NCBI GenBank assembly: GCA_963793005.1
Contig: CAWBYP010000002.1
Span: 62,001 to 126,000 of the forward strand
Source of the DNA: RPQJ01 sp963793005
GTDB taxonomy: Bacteria > Pseudomonadota > Gammaproteobacteria > Steroidobacterales > Steroidobacteraceae
DNA: 64,000 bases
Reading direction: 5' to 3'
This document shows, piece by piece, positions 55,191-64,000 of the stretch (positions within the stretch are counted from its first letter, which is position 1; each line of letters begins with the position of its first letter). The notes beneath the pieces were generated by a model that was given only the letters and a program-made list of their open reading frames with translations, searched no databases and had not been told where the DNA came from. The position numbers and the translations under genes are program-made.

Positions 55191-55280
55191 ACGGCACCGG
55201 CCAGCCGCTTTCGGTGGCCGGGAGTGGGTCATTCCGATAGACTGCTCTCCCGTCGTGCTTCTCCTGCGACGGTGATCCCT

Positions 55281-56927
55281 ATGACTAAATTCGTCTGCGT
55301 GACCGGCGGTGTGGTTTCCTCGCTGGGCAAGGGCATCGCGGCCGCTTCGCTGGGCGCGATCCTCGAGGCCAGGGGCCTGAAGGTCGCCATGGTCAAGCTC
55401 GACCCGTACATCAACGTGGATCCGGGCACCATGAGCCCGTTCCAGCACGGCGAGGTGTTCGTCACCGACGACGGCACCGAGACGGACCTCGACCTGGGCC
55501 ATTACGAGCGCTTCGTGCGCACCACTACCGGCCGCAACAGCAACTTCACCACCGGGCGCATCTACGAGCGCGTCATCGCCAAGGAGCGCCGCGGCGACTA
55601 CCTCGGCGCGACGGTGCAGGTGATCCCGCACATCACCGACGAGATCAAGCACTGCATCCGGATGGGCGCGGGCGACGCGGACCTGTGCATGGTGGAGATC
55701 GGCGGCACGGTGGGCGACATCGAGTCGCTGCCGTTCCTCGAGGCGATCCGCCAGCTGGGCGTGGAAATGGGCCACGACAACGTGCTCTACATGCACCTGA
55801 CACTGATCCCGTACATCGCCACGTCCGGTGAGATCAAGACCAAGCCGACGCAGCACTCGGTGAAGGAACTACGCTCGATCGGCATCCAGCCCGACGTGCT
55901 GCTGTGCCGCTGCCAGGACCCGCTGCCCAACGAGCAACGGCGGAAAATTGCACTCTTCACCAATGTCGAGGACCGAGCGGTTTTCTCCGCGGTGGACGCC
56001 GACGACATCTACAAGATCCCGTTGCTGCTGCACGAGCAGTCGCTCGACGCGATCGTGTGCGAGAAGCTGCGCATCGAGGCGCCCCCGGCCGACCTGAAGG
56101 AATGGCAGCAGGTGGTCGCCGCCAAGGGCAGCCCGGACATGACCGTGAACGTGGCCATGGTCGGCAAGTACGTGAACCTGAAGGACGCCTACCTGTCGCT
56201 CACGGAGGCACTGATGCACGCGGGGCTGCGCACGCGCACGCGCGTCAAGCTGCACTTCGTGGAGGCGACCGACATCGAGAAGAACGGCACCGGATGCCTC
56301 GAGGCAATGGACGCCGTGCTGGTGCCGGGCGGCTTCGGTGAGCGCGGCGTCGAGGGCAAGATCCAGGCAGTGCGCTACGCTCGCGAGCAGCAGGTACCCT
56401 ATCTCGGCATCTGCCTCGGCATGCAGCTCGCGATCATCGAGTACGCGCGGGACGTCGCGGGGCTCGAGGGCGCGCACAGCACCGAGTTCAACCGCGAGTC
56501 GGCGCATCCGGTGATCGCGCTGATCACCGAGTGGCAGGACCAGAAAGGCACCGTCGAGGAGCGTAGCGAGCGATCGAACCTCGGCGGCACGATGCGTCTC
56601 GGCGCGCAGGAGGTGCGAATTTCGCATGGATCCCTGGCGCACACCGTGTACGGTGCCGAATCGATCCGCGAGCGGCATCGCCACCGTTATGAATTCAACA
56701 ACAACTACCTGCAGCGAATGATGAATGCGGGCCTGCGGTTCTCCGGGTTCTCGTGCGACGGACTGGTCGAGATCGTCGAGCTTCCGCAACACCCGTTCTT
56801 CATCGCAAGCCAGTACCACCCGGAATTCCGTTCCACGCCGCGCGATGGTCATCCGTTGTTCACGGGTTTCATTCGCGCCGCGAGGGAATACCGGGCGGCC
56901 CAGCTTCCGGCAGCGGCAGGCGCATGA
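55281..56927 (+). CDS. pyrG: CTP synthase
   Basis: Amidates UTP to CTP with glutamine. 548 residues from ATG 55281. The synthase domain has KFVCVTGGVVSSLGKGIAAASLGAILEARG, LDPYINVDPGTMSPFQHGEVFVTDDGTETDLDLGHYERF and CRCQDPLPNEQR. The glutamine amidotransferase domain (about 285-548) has nucleophile Cys378 in YLGICLGMQLAIIE and the His/Glu pair in QYHPEFRSTP. It overlaps kdsA by ATGA. Confidence 0.98.
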   Translation: MTKFVCVTGGVVSSLGKGIAAASLGAILEARGLKVAMVKLDPYINVDPGTMSPFQHGEVFVTDDGTETDLDLGHYERFVRTTTGRNSNFTTGRIYERVIAKERRGDYLGATVQVIPHITDEIKHCIRMGAGDADLCMVEIGGTVGDIESLPFLEAIRQLGVEMGHDNVLYMHLTLIPYIATSGEIKTKPTQHSVKELRSIGIQPDVLLCRCQDPLPNEQRRKIALFTNVEDRAVFSAVDADDIYKIPLLLHEQSLDAIVCEKLRIEAPPADLKEWQQVVAAKGSPDMTVNVAMVGKYVNLKDAYLSLTEALMHAGLRTRTRVKLHFVEATDIEKNGTGCLEAMDAVLVPGGFGERGVEGKIQAVRYAREQQVPYLGICLGMQLAIIEYARDVAGLEGAHSTEFNRESAHPVIALITEWQDQKGTVEERSERSNLGGTMRLGAQEVRISHGSLAHTVYGAESIRERHRHRYEFNNNYLQRMMNAGLRFSGFSCDGLVEIVELPQHPFFIASQYHPEFRSTPRDGHPLFTGFIRAAREYRAAQLPAAAGA

Positions 56928-57753
56928 ATCTCTGCGGGCATGAGGTCGGCCCGGACCGGCCGTTCTTCCTGATCGCAGGTCCCTGCGTCATCGAGAGCGA
57001 GGCGCTGGTGCTCGAGGTTGCCGGCCGCATGCGGGAAATGGCGCGCGAACTGGCGATCCCGTACATATTCAAGGCGTCTTTCGACAAGGCCAACCGCTCG
57101 TCGAAGTCGAGCTATCGCGGCCCGGGGCTCGACGCCGGCCTCAGGATCCTCGCGAAGGTGAAGCAGGAACTGGGGCTGCCGGTGCTGACCGACGTGCACG
57201 AGGACACGCCGCTCGCCGAGGTCGCCTCGGTGGTAGACGTACTGCAGACGCCCGCCTTCCTGTGCCGCCAGACCAACTTCATCCTCGGCGTTGCCGCGGC
57301 GGGCAAGCCGGTGAACATCAAGAAGGGACAGTTCCTGTCACCGTGGGAAATGTCCAACGTGGTGGACAAGGCCCGCTCGACCGGCAACCAGCAGGTGATG
57401 GTCTGCGAGCGCGGATTCAGCTTCGGCTACAACAACCTCGTTTCCGACATGCGCGGCCTGGCGGTGATGCGCGCGACCGGGGCGCCGGTGGTTTTCGATG
57501 CCACTCATTCCGTGCAGTTGCCGGGCGGGCAGGGCAGCGCCTCCGGCGGACAGCGCGAGTTCGTACCCGTGCTCGCGCGAGCCGCGGTCGCAGCGGGCGT
57601 GTCGGGACTCTTCATGGAAACCCATCCCGAGCCTGCCAAGGCGCTTTCGGATGGTCCCAACGCGTGGCCGCTCGACCGGATGCGCTCGCTGCTCACGATG
57701 CTCAAGGAAATTGATGCCGCGGTGAAGTCGCGGCCATACGAGGAATCGAGCCT

Positions 57754-57757
<4 letters not shown>
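56924..57757 (+). CDS. kdsA: 3-deoxy-8-phosphooctulonate (KDO-8-phosphate) synthase
   Basis: Condenses phosphoenolpyruvate with arabinose 5-phosphate to make KDO-8-P for the LPS inner core. 277 residues. FFLIAGPCVIESEALVLEVA, FKASFDKANRSSKSSYRGPGLDAGLRIL, VLTDVHEDTPLAEV, CRQTNFILGVAAAGKPVNIKKGQFLSPWEM and GLFMETHPEPAKALSDGPNAWPLD are the family blocks. Asn in VNIKKGQ marks the metal-independent type. It sits between pyrG and eno with four-base overlaps on both sides. Confidence 0.97.
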
Positions 57758-59052
<1,295 letters not shown>

Positions 59053-59099
59053 TCGCAGCGAGAACACCTGCCCATGGTTTCTGGTAACCTCCCGCGCCC

Positions 59100-59438
59100 A
59101 TGATCATCCGCATCGTTGCCGGCCTCCTGTTAGCGGCCGTGCTCGCGCTGCAATACCGGCTCTGGGTCTCGCCCACCGGCATGCGCGACGTGTGGCGCAC
59201 CGAGAAGGCGATCGCCAGCCAGGTCGAGGAGAACGCGCGGCTGCGCGAACGCAACCGCACGCTGGCGGCCGAGGTGCGTGACTTGAAGGAAGGCCGCGCG
59301 GCGATTGAAGAACGCGCCAGGACCGATCTCGGCATGATCGGGTCGAACGAGACCTTCTTCCAGGTCGTCCCGCCGACCCCGGTCGCCGCCGAGCCTCCGG
59401 CCGAGCAGCGTCGGACCGCGCAGGCCGAGCAGCAATGA
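59100..59438 (+). CDS. ftsB: Cell division protein FtsB
   Basis: A small bitopic division protein that joins FtsL and FtsQ at midcell. 112 residues: one membrane segment (IVAGLLLAAVLALQYRLWV, about 4-22), then a coiled coil (EKAIASQVEENARLRERNRT onward, about 35-75) ending in ERARTDLGMIGSNETFFQV, the FtsB hallmark. The last 20 residues are a Pro/Ala/Gln tail absent from E. coli FtsB. It overlaps ispD by four bases. Confidence 0.95.
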   Translation: MIIRIVAGLLLAAVLALQYRLWVSPTGMRDVWRTEKAIASQVEENARLRERNRTLAAEVRDLKEGRAAIEERARTDLGMIGSNETFFQVVPPTPVAAEPPAEQRRTAQAEQQ

Positions 59439-60142
59439 GCAGGCCCGCGCGCCGCTGGGCCGTCGTCGTGGCGGCCGGGCGCGGCGAGCGGTTCGGTGGT
59501 TCCACGCCGAAGCAATACACACTTCTACTCGGCCGGCCGGCCTTGTCCTGGTCGCTGGCGGCGTTGCTCGCCTCGCCAGCCGTGGATGGAGTGGTGGTCG
59601 CTCTCGCGCCGCGAGACCGCCGGTGGAGGCGTCTTGCGGAATCGCGCAGTTCGCGCATCAGCACCTGTATCGGCGGCGATCGTCGCGAGGTTTCCGTGTC
59701 AAATGCCCTGGTCTCGCTCGCCCCCCGGGCGCAGGACGAAGACTGGGTTATCGTGCACGACGCGGCGCGGCCATGCCTGCGGCGCGAAGACCTGGACAAG
59801 CTGATTGCGGCAACCCGGCGCGACCCGGTGGGCGGATTGCTCGCGCTACCGGTAGCGGACACGCTCAAGGTGAATGATGGCCGGGGCCGCAGCGTGCGCA
59901 CGGCCGAGCGCGCTGTCCTGTGGCGTGCGCTGACGCCGCAGATCTTCCGCTACGGCCTGCTGCGTCGCGCGCTCGCGCTGTGCGTGGAACGCGAGCGCGT
60001 GGTTACCGACGAGGCCTCGGCAGTCGAGGCGCTGGGCCTCAGGCCACGACTGGTACCGGGAAGGAGCGACAACATCAAGCTGACGACGCCCGCCGACCGC
60101 GTGCTTGCGGAGGCGATCCTGCGGGCCGGGAGGCGAAAATGA
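59435..60142 (+). CDS. ispD: 2-C-methyl-D-erythritol 4-phosphate cytidylyltransferase
   Basis: Third step of the MEP pathway, joining MEP and CTP. 235 residues. The CTP-binding loop is VVVAAGRGERFGGSTPKQY. VIVHDAARPCLRREDLDKLI, LPVADTLKV and TPQIFRYGLLRRAL follow, then VTDEASAVEALG and SDNIKLTTPADRVLAEAIL. It is coupled to ispF by an ATGA overlap. Confidence 0.97.
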   Translation: MSRPARRWAVVVAAGRGERFGGSTPKQYTLLLGRPALSWSLAALLASPAVDGVVVALAPRDRRWRRLAESRSSRISTCIGGDRREVSVSNALVSLAPRAQDEDWVIVHDAARPCLRREDLDKLIAATRRDPVGGLLALPVADTLKVNDGRGRSVRTAERAVLWRALTPQIFRYGLLRRALALCVERERVVTDEASAVEALGLRPRLVPGRSDNIKLTTPADRVLAEAILRAGRRK

Positions 60143-60633
60143 GGGTGGGAATCGGCTATGACGTGCACGCATTCGGGCCCGGCGACCACGTCGCGCTGGG
60201 CGGTGTGCGGATACCGCACGAGCGAGGTGTCGTGGCGCACTCGGATGGCGACGTGCTGCTGCATGCGCTGTGCGACGCGCTGCTCGGTGCCATGGGGCTC
60301 GGTGACATCGGGCAGCACTTCCCGGACGACGATCCGCGCTGGCGCGGCGCGGACAGCAGGCAGTTCCTGCGTCATTGCGCGACATTGCTCACCACGCATC
60401 ACTGGCGACTGGTGAATGCGGACGTCACCGTGATCGCCGAGGCACCGCGTCTCGGCGTGTACCGCGAACAGATGCGCGCACACATCGCCAACGACCTGGA
60501 TTGCGACGAGCAGCGAATCAACGTCAAGGCGACGACGCACGAAGGACTCGGGTCGCTCGGTCGCTCGGAGGGCCTTGCGGCGCAGGCGATCGTGCTGCTG
60601 GCGCACGCCGACGGTTCGAAACACGGCCGCTGA
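60139..60633 (+). CDS. ispF: 2-C-methyl-D-erythritol 2,4-cyclodiphosphate synthase
   Basis: Fifth step of the MEP pathway, forming the cyclodiphosphate. 164 residues, trimeric family. Zinc ligands are Asp8, His10 (GYDVHAF) and His42 (LLHALCDALLGA). AHSDGDVLLHALCDALLGAMGLGDIGQHFPDDDPRW and NVKATTHEGLGSLGRSEGLAAQAIVLL are diagnostic. It lies four bases before the truD start. Confidence 0.97.
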   Translation: MRVGIGYDVHAFGPGDHVALGGVRIPHERGVVAHSDGDVLLHALCDALLGAMGLGDIGQHFPDDDPRWRGADSRQFLRHCATLLTTHHWRLVNADVTVIAEAPRLGVYREQMRAHIANDLDCDEQRINVKATTHEGLGSLGRSEGLAAQAIVLLAHADGSKHGR

Positions 60634-60637
60634 AACC

Positions 60638-61678
60638 GTGGACCTTCCGTTCGCGCACGGCGCGCCGCCGCTGGCTGGACGATTCCGGGTCGAGCCCGAG
60701 GACTTCTTCGTCGAGGAGGTGCTGGGCTTCGATGCGGACGGCAGCGGCAGCCACGTGTTGCTGCTGGTGGAGAAGCGCGATGCAAACAGCGGCTGGGTAG
60801 CGGCCGAGCTTGCGCGCGCGGCCGGCATCGCCGCGCGTGACGTCGGCGTGAGCGGGCAGAAGGACCGGCGCGCCGTCGCGCGGCAGACCTTTTCATTGCC
60901 CTGGCCGGTTTCGGTTCCACTGGATGCGTGCCTGGCCTTGTCGGGAGAGGGGTACCGGGTGCTCGCGGCGCAACGTCACGGCCGCAAGCTCAGGCCCGGG
61001 TCGCACCGTGCCAACCGCTTCGTGATCCGGCTGCGGGACGCGACGGGTGACCGGGAAGCGATCGAGTCGCGGCTCGCGCTGGTCGGTTCCGCTGGTGTTC
61101 CGAACTATTTCGGGCCGCAGCGTTATGGCCGCGGCCAGGCAAACCTCGCGAGTGCGCGCGACTGGGCTGCCGGAGGCGCGGCGCCGCGCGACAGGGCGCG
61201 GCGCGGGTTCGCCCTGTCGACCGCGCGCAGCGAGATCTTCAACCTGGTGCTTGCGGAGCGCGTTCGACGCGGCAACTGGAACCGGCTGCTGGCCGGGGAG
61301 GCCGTCATCCTGGACGGCAGGCGCAGCTTCTTTCGTGCAGACGAGATCGACGCTGCACTGGTCGAACGATGCAACACGATGGACCTGCATCCCAGCGGTC
61401 CGCTGTGGGGACGGGGTCCGCTCGAGGTCGGTGCCGAGGTGCTGGCGGTCGAGGAATCCGTGGTGGCCGCGGAGCCGGCCCTCCGCGAACTACTCGAGGC
61501 GCATGGCATGGACCAGGAGCGCCGCAGCCTGCGCCTGCCGGTGCGATCGTTCGGGTGGCGGTTCGAGGACGATTCCCTGTTCCTGTCGTTCGAGTTGCCG
61601 CGCGGGACGTTCGCGACCTCGGTGCTGCACGAGGTCCTGCAGGGAGCGTGGGACCCGGGCGAGCGCGGCGCGGAGTGA
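60638..61678 (+). CDS. truD: tRNA pseudouridine(13) synthase TruD
   Basis: Makes pseudouridine 13 in tRNA-Glu. 346 residues from GTG 60638, chosen because upstream codons are non-conserved and lie inside ispF. Catalytic Asp76 is in VSGQKDRRAVARQ. FRVEPEDFFVEEVL opens the fold. GVPNYFGPQRYGRG is the TruD motif, and the inserted TRUD domain (about 160-305) carries ALSTARSEIFNLVLAERVRRGNWNRLLAGE. It is a usual neighbour of ispF and surE. Confidence 0.95.
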   Translation: MDLPFAHGAPPLAGRFRVEPEDFFVEEVLGFDADGSGSHVLLLVEKRDANSGWVAAELARAAGIAARDVGVSGQKDRRAVARQTFSLPWPVSVPLDACLALSGEGYRVLAAQRHGRKLRPGSHRANRFVIRLRDATGDREAIESRLALVGSAGVPNYFGPQRYGRGQANLASARDWAAGGAAPRDRARRGFALSTARSEIFNLVLAERVRRGNWNRLLAGEAVILDGRRSFFRADEIDAALVERCNTMDLHPSGPLWGRGPLEVGAEVLAVEESVVAAEPALRELLEAHGMDQERRSLRLPVRSFGWRFEDDSLFLSFELPRGTFATSVLHEVLQGAWDPGERGAE

Positions 61679-61732
61679 CTCGGCCGGTTGCGGCACGGGG
61701 CGCGCTGCGCGGAACCGGTGCTCCGCTCGCGA

Positions 61733-62272
61733 TTACCAGATGAGGTCGTCGGGCACCGTGAAGTCGCGGTATGGATCGTCCCCGGGCGTCGGTGTCGCAT
61801 CGCGCTGGTCGAGCGCGATCACCGCACCGGCATCGCGTTCGCGGACCAGTGCCGCTGCCTCCGCCGGGATCATGTCGTAGCGGCCATCGCAGCGCGCGAT
61901 GACCAGGGTGCCGGCGACCAGCCGCGCACGCAGGTTGCCGTCCACCGCGATGCGACGGATTTTTCCGCCGTCCACGAAATTGTAGTAGTCGTCGGTTTCG
62001 GGGCTCGGTACCCGGTGCTGGTCGATGATCTGGCGCAACTGCGCGCGTCGCGCCCGAGCCTCGATCCTGGCCTGCTGCTGCCGGTTGAGTTCCCGGTCGC
62101 GCGCAGCCTTCGCCGCGCGCGCCGCATCATCGCTGGCCTTGTTGCTGGTTCCCGCCGGCGAACTGCGGCCCTTGCCGCCCCGGAACGGTTGTTTCGCTCG
62201 CTCGGAGCGGGCCGCCTCCTTTTTCGTGACCAGCCCCGCCTTCAGCAACTGGTCGCGCAGCGAATCGCTCAT
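61733..62272 (-). CDS. DUF2058 family protein (YaiL-like)
   Basis: 179 residues. MSDSLRDQLLKAGLVTKKEAAR is the family N-terminus. A basic, glutamine-rich helical region (KAARDRELNRQQQARIEARARRAQ) and DDYYNFVDGGKIRRIAVDGNLRARLVAGTLVIARCDGRYDMIPAEAA follow. Members are described as nucleoid- or polynucleotide-associated, but the activity is not established. It lies alone on the minus strand, convergent with truD and divergent from surE. Confidence 0.9.
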   Translation of the reverse strand: MSDSLRDQLLKAGLVTKKEAARSERAKQPFRGGKGRSSPAGTSNKASDDAARAAKAARDRELNRQQQARIEARARRAQLRQIIDQHRVPSPETDDYYNFVDGGKIRRIAVDGNLRARLVAGTLVIARCDGRYDMIPAEAAALVRERDAGAVIALDQRDATPTPGDDPYRDFTVPDDLIW

Positions 62273-62367
62273 GTGTGTCCTCGAGAGGTGTCAGTGCGCC
62301 GGATCGCCGCTACCGGCGGCCGGGATGATTCCAGTATAGTGCCGCGAATTCCCAGCGGTTTCCCAGC

Positions 62368-63120
62368 TTGAGAATCCTAGTCAGCAACGACGACGGCTAT
62401 CGCGCCGAGGGTCTGCAGCGCCTGGCCGACGTGCTGCGCCCACTGGCGGAGGTCACGGTGGTCGCGCCCGACCGCAATCGCAGCGGCGCGAGCAATTCAC
62501 TCACGCTCGACGTGCCGGTGCGGGTGTTTCCGTTCGGGGACCGCATGTACTACGTCAACGGGACGCCCACCGACTGCGTGCACCTGGCGGTCTCGGGGCT
62601 GTTCGACTTCGACCACGACATGGTGGTCTCCGGCATCAATGACGGCGCCAACCTCGGCGACGACGTACTCTACTCGGGAACGGTGGCAGCGGCGGTCGAG
62701 GGTCGCTTTCTCGGCCTGCCGACCATGGCGGTTTCCCTCGTCGTGCGCCAGGGCCGCCACTTCGATACCGCCGCGAGGGTCGCCTGCGAGCTGGTGATGC
62801 GGCTGCAGCGCAGCCCGCTCGACAGCGCGATGATCCTGAACGTGAATGTCCCGGACCTGCCCTACGAGCAACTGCGTGGCTTCCAGGTGACGCGGCTCGG
62901 CCAGCGCCACAAGTCGGAACCGGTCGTGAAATCGGTCGATCCGCGCGGCCGCGCCGTGTACTGGGTCGGTCCGGCCGGCGAGGGCGCGGATGCGGGCGAG
63001 GGCACCGACTTCGATGCGATTGCCCGCGGATTCGTGTCGGTCACGCCGCTGCAGGTGGACCTGACGCGCCATTCGGCGCTGGCCGAGGTCGGCGAGTGGC
63101 TCGCGGGGCGCGCGCCGTGA
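62368..63120 (+). CDS. surE: 5'/3'-nucleotidase SurE
   Basis: A metal-dependent survival-protein phosphatase acting on nucleoside 5'- and 3'-monophosphates. 250 residues from TTG 62368. The metal site is in ILVSNDDGYRAEGLQ (D8, D9), with Ser in PDRNRSGASNSLTL and Asn in VSGINDGANLGDDVLYSGTVAAAVEG. A TATAGT -10-like hexamer lies 28 bases upstream (62335-62340) with no clear -35. It is followed by pcm, the conserved surE-pcm stationary-phase pair. Confidence 0.96.
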   Translation: MRILVSNDDGYRAEGLQRLADVLRPLAEVTVVAPDRNRSGASNSLTLDVPVRVFPFGDRMYYVNGTPTDCVHLAVSGLFDFDHDMVVSGINDGANLGDDVLYSGTVAAAVEGRFLGLPTMAVSLVVRQGRHFDTAARVACELVMRLQRSPLDSAMILNVNVPDLPYEQLRGFQVTRLGQRHKSEPVVKSVDPRGRAVYWVGPAGEGADAGEGTDFDAIARGFVSVTPLQVDLTRHSALAEVGEWLAGRAP

Positions 63121-63133
63121 CGGGTGGTGCCAC

Positions 63134-63796
63134 GTGAACGGGCCCCGCATGACCGGCATCGGCATGACCTCGGCCCGCACCCGCGACCGGCTGATCACGC
63201 GGCTGCGCGAGCAGGGGATCGCCGATCCGAACGTGCTCGAGCGCATACGCGCCGTGCCACGGCACGTATTCGTGGACGAGGCGCTCTCGAGCCGCGCCTA
63301 CGAGGACACGGCGCTGCCGATCGGACACGGGCAGACGATATCGCAGCCATACATCGTCGCGCGCATGACCGAGGCCCTGATCGAGGGCGGTGCTCCACGC
63401 AAGGTGCTCGAAGTCGGGACCGGCTGCGGCTACCAGACCGCGGTGCTGGCGCCGCTGGTCGCGACGCTATACAGCGTGGAGCGCATTGCGGCGCTGCAGC
63501 TGCGTGCGCGCCGCGCGATGCGCGATCTCAAGATCACCAACGTGTTCATGCGCCACGGCGATGGTTTCGAAGGCTGGCCCCCTTACGCCCCCTACGACGG
63601 GATCATCGTCGCGGCGGCGGCGATGGCAGTGCCTGCGGCGCTGCAGAACCAGCTTGGCAACGGAGGCAGGTTGATCATGCCGGTCGGGCCGGACCGCGAG
63701 CAGCAGCTGATTCGCGTGACCCGTCGTGGCGACAATTTCGAGCGCGAGGTGCTCGGGTCCGTGACCTTCGTGCCCCTGCTCCAGGGACTGGGCTGA
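63134..63796 (+). CDS. pcm: Protein-L-isoaspartate(D-aspartate) O-methyltransferase
   Basis: Repairs damaged aspartyl residues by methylating isoaspartate with S-adenosylmethionine. 220 residues from GTG 63134; ATG 63149 is an alternative. The catalytic-loop region is PIGHGQTISQPYIVARMTEAL. The SAM site is VLEVGTGCGYQTAVLAPL. DGIIVAAAAMAVPAALQNQLGNGGRLIMPVG closes the fold. nlpD and rpoS, which often follow, are absent here. Confidence 0.95.
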   Translation: MNGPRMTGIGMTSARTRDRLITRLREQGIADPNVLERIRAVPRHVFVDEALSSRAYEDTALPIGHGQTISQPYIVARMTEALIEGGAPRKVLEVGTGCGYQTAVLAPLVATLYSVERIAALQLRARRAMRDLKITNVFMRHGDGFEGWPPYAPYDGIIVAAAAMAVPAALQNQLGNGGRLIMPVGPDREQQLIRVTRRGDNFEREVLGSVTFVPLLQGLG

Positions 63797-63811
63797 GGAG
63801 ATTCCACGGCC

Positions 63812-64000
63812 ATGGCCCGGACGGGCACGATGACGCCGAAGTCACTGCTGCGAGCCGCCTTCGATGCGGCGGTCGGGGCCGCACAACCCGACAGCTGCCT
63901 GCCCGGATTCCTGCCAGGCGCGCCACGCGGCCGCACGATCGCGGTCGGCGCGGGCAAAGCCGCCGCTGCGATGGCGCTCGCGCTGGATCGTCACTGGGAA
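63812..64000 (+). CDS. Glycerate 2-kinase family protein (N-terminus only)
   Basis: 63 codons are visible before the window ends. LLRAAFDAAVGAAQPDSCLPGFLP followed by GRTIAVGAGKAAAAMALALDRHW is the N-terminus of the MOFRL-type glycerate kinase family (GckA/TtuD), which phosphorylates D-glycerate to 2-phosphoglycerate. ATG 63812 or the in-frame ATG 63830 may be the start. It lies 15 bases after pcm. Confidence 0.82.
   Translation, partial: MARTGTMTPKSLLRAAFDAAVGAAQPDSCLPGFLPGAPRGRTIAVGAGKAAAAMALALDRHWE

Overview
This is a 64 kb stretch of a high-G+C (roughly two thirds by eye) gammaproteobacterial chromosome. The evidence is gene order. It carries map-glnD-dapD facing rpsB-tsf-pyrH-frr-uppS-cdsA-dxr-rseP-bamA-skp-lpxD-fabZ-lpxA-lpxB-rnhB-dnaE-accA-tilS, followed without a break by pyrG-kdsA-eno-ftsB-ispD-ispF-truD-surE-pcm. 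A GTP-type PEP carboxykinase, a phasin-like protein and frequent GTG/TTG starts fit the Xanthomonadales/Nevskiales/Steroidobacterales part of the class. I cannot place it more finely. No tRNA, rRNA, CRISPR array, prophage or insertion sequence was seen.

Layout. 1-6.6 kb: a multi-PAS/GAF/GGDEF signalling protein cut by the window edge, a frameshifted N-formylglutamate amidohydrolase, a YbdK-type carboxylate-amine ligase, dusA, and an adenylate-cyclase-like/FHA protein. A REP-like palindrome occurs as an inverted pair downstream of the cyclase and once more inside the start of dusA. 6.7-11.8 kb: pckG, a phasin-like gene with a clear sigma-70 promoter and a TGC-rich palindrome at its start point, a small secreted protein, and a YoaA/DinG helicase.

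11.8-30.1 kb is a phosphate-starvation (Pho) island. I read seven arrays of 7-bp half sites repeating every 11 bp, the PhoB-box pattern. They precede a PAP2 phosphatase, a PlcP/LpxH-like phosphoesterase plus glycosyltransferase pair, a choice-of-anchor I protein, phoX, phoBR, a porin and pstS. Together these suggest phosphate sensing (PhoBR, two PhoU), uptake (porin, PstSCAB), scavenging (PhoX) and replacement of phospholipids by glycolipids (PAP2, PlcP-like, Agt-like). tsaB, dsbB and dapE are embedded in the island. The PlcP-like gene has an in-frame internal deletion that removes part of its metal site.

30.1-64 kb is the conserved housekeeping block: nitrogen signalling, translation factors, UMP and CTP synthesis, isoprenoid and undecaprenyl synthesis, outer-membrane assembly, lipid A, DNA polymerase III alpha, fatty-acid initiation, glycolysis, division and protein repair. 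It ends in a truncated glycerate 2-kinase. The rpsB leader has a clear promoter and an S2-type RNA fold, and S2 has a long low-complexity C-terminal tail.

Four conserved genes (the N-formylglutamate amidohydrolase, dusA, dxr and tilS) each carry a single-base reading-frame break in a GC-rich run. Two of the four are normally essential, so residual sequencing or assembly errors are the likeliest explanation.
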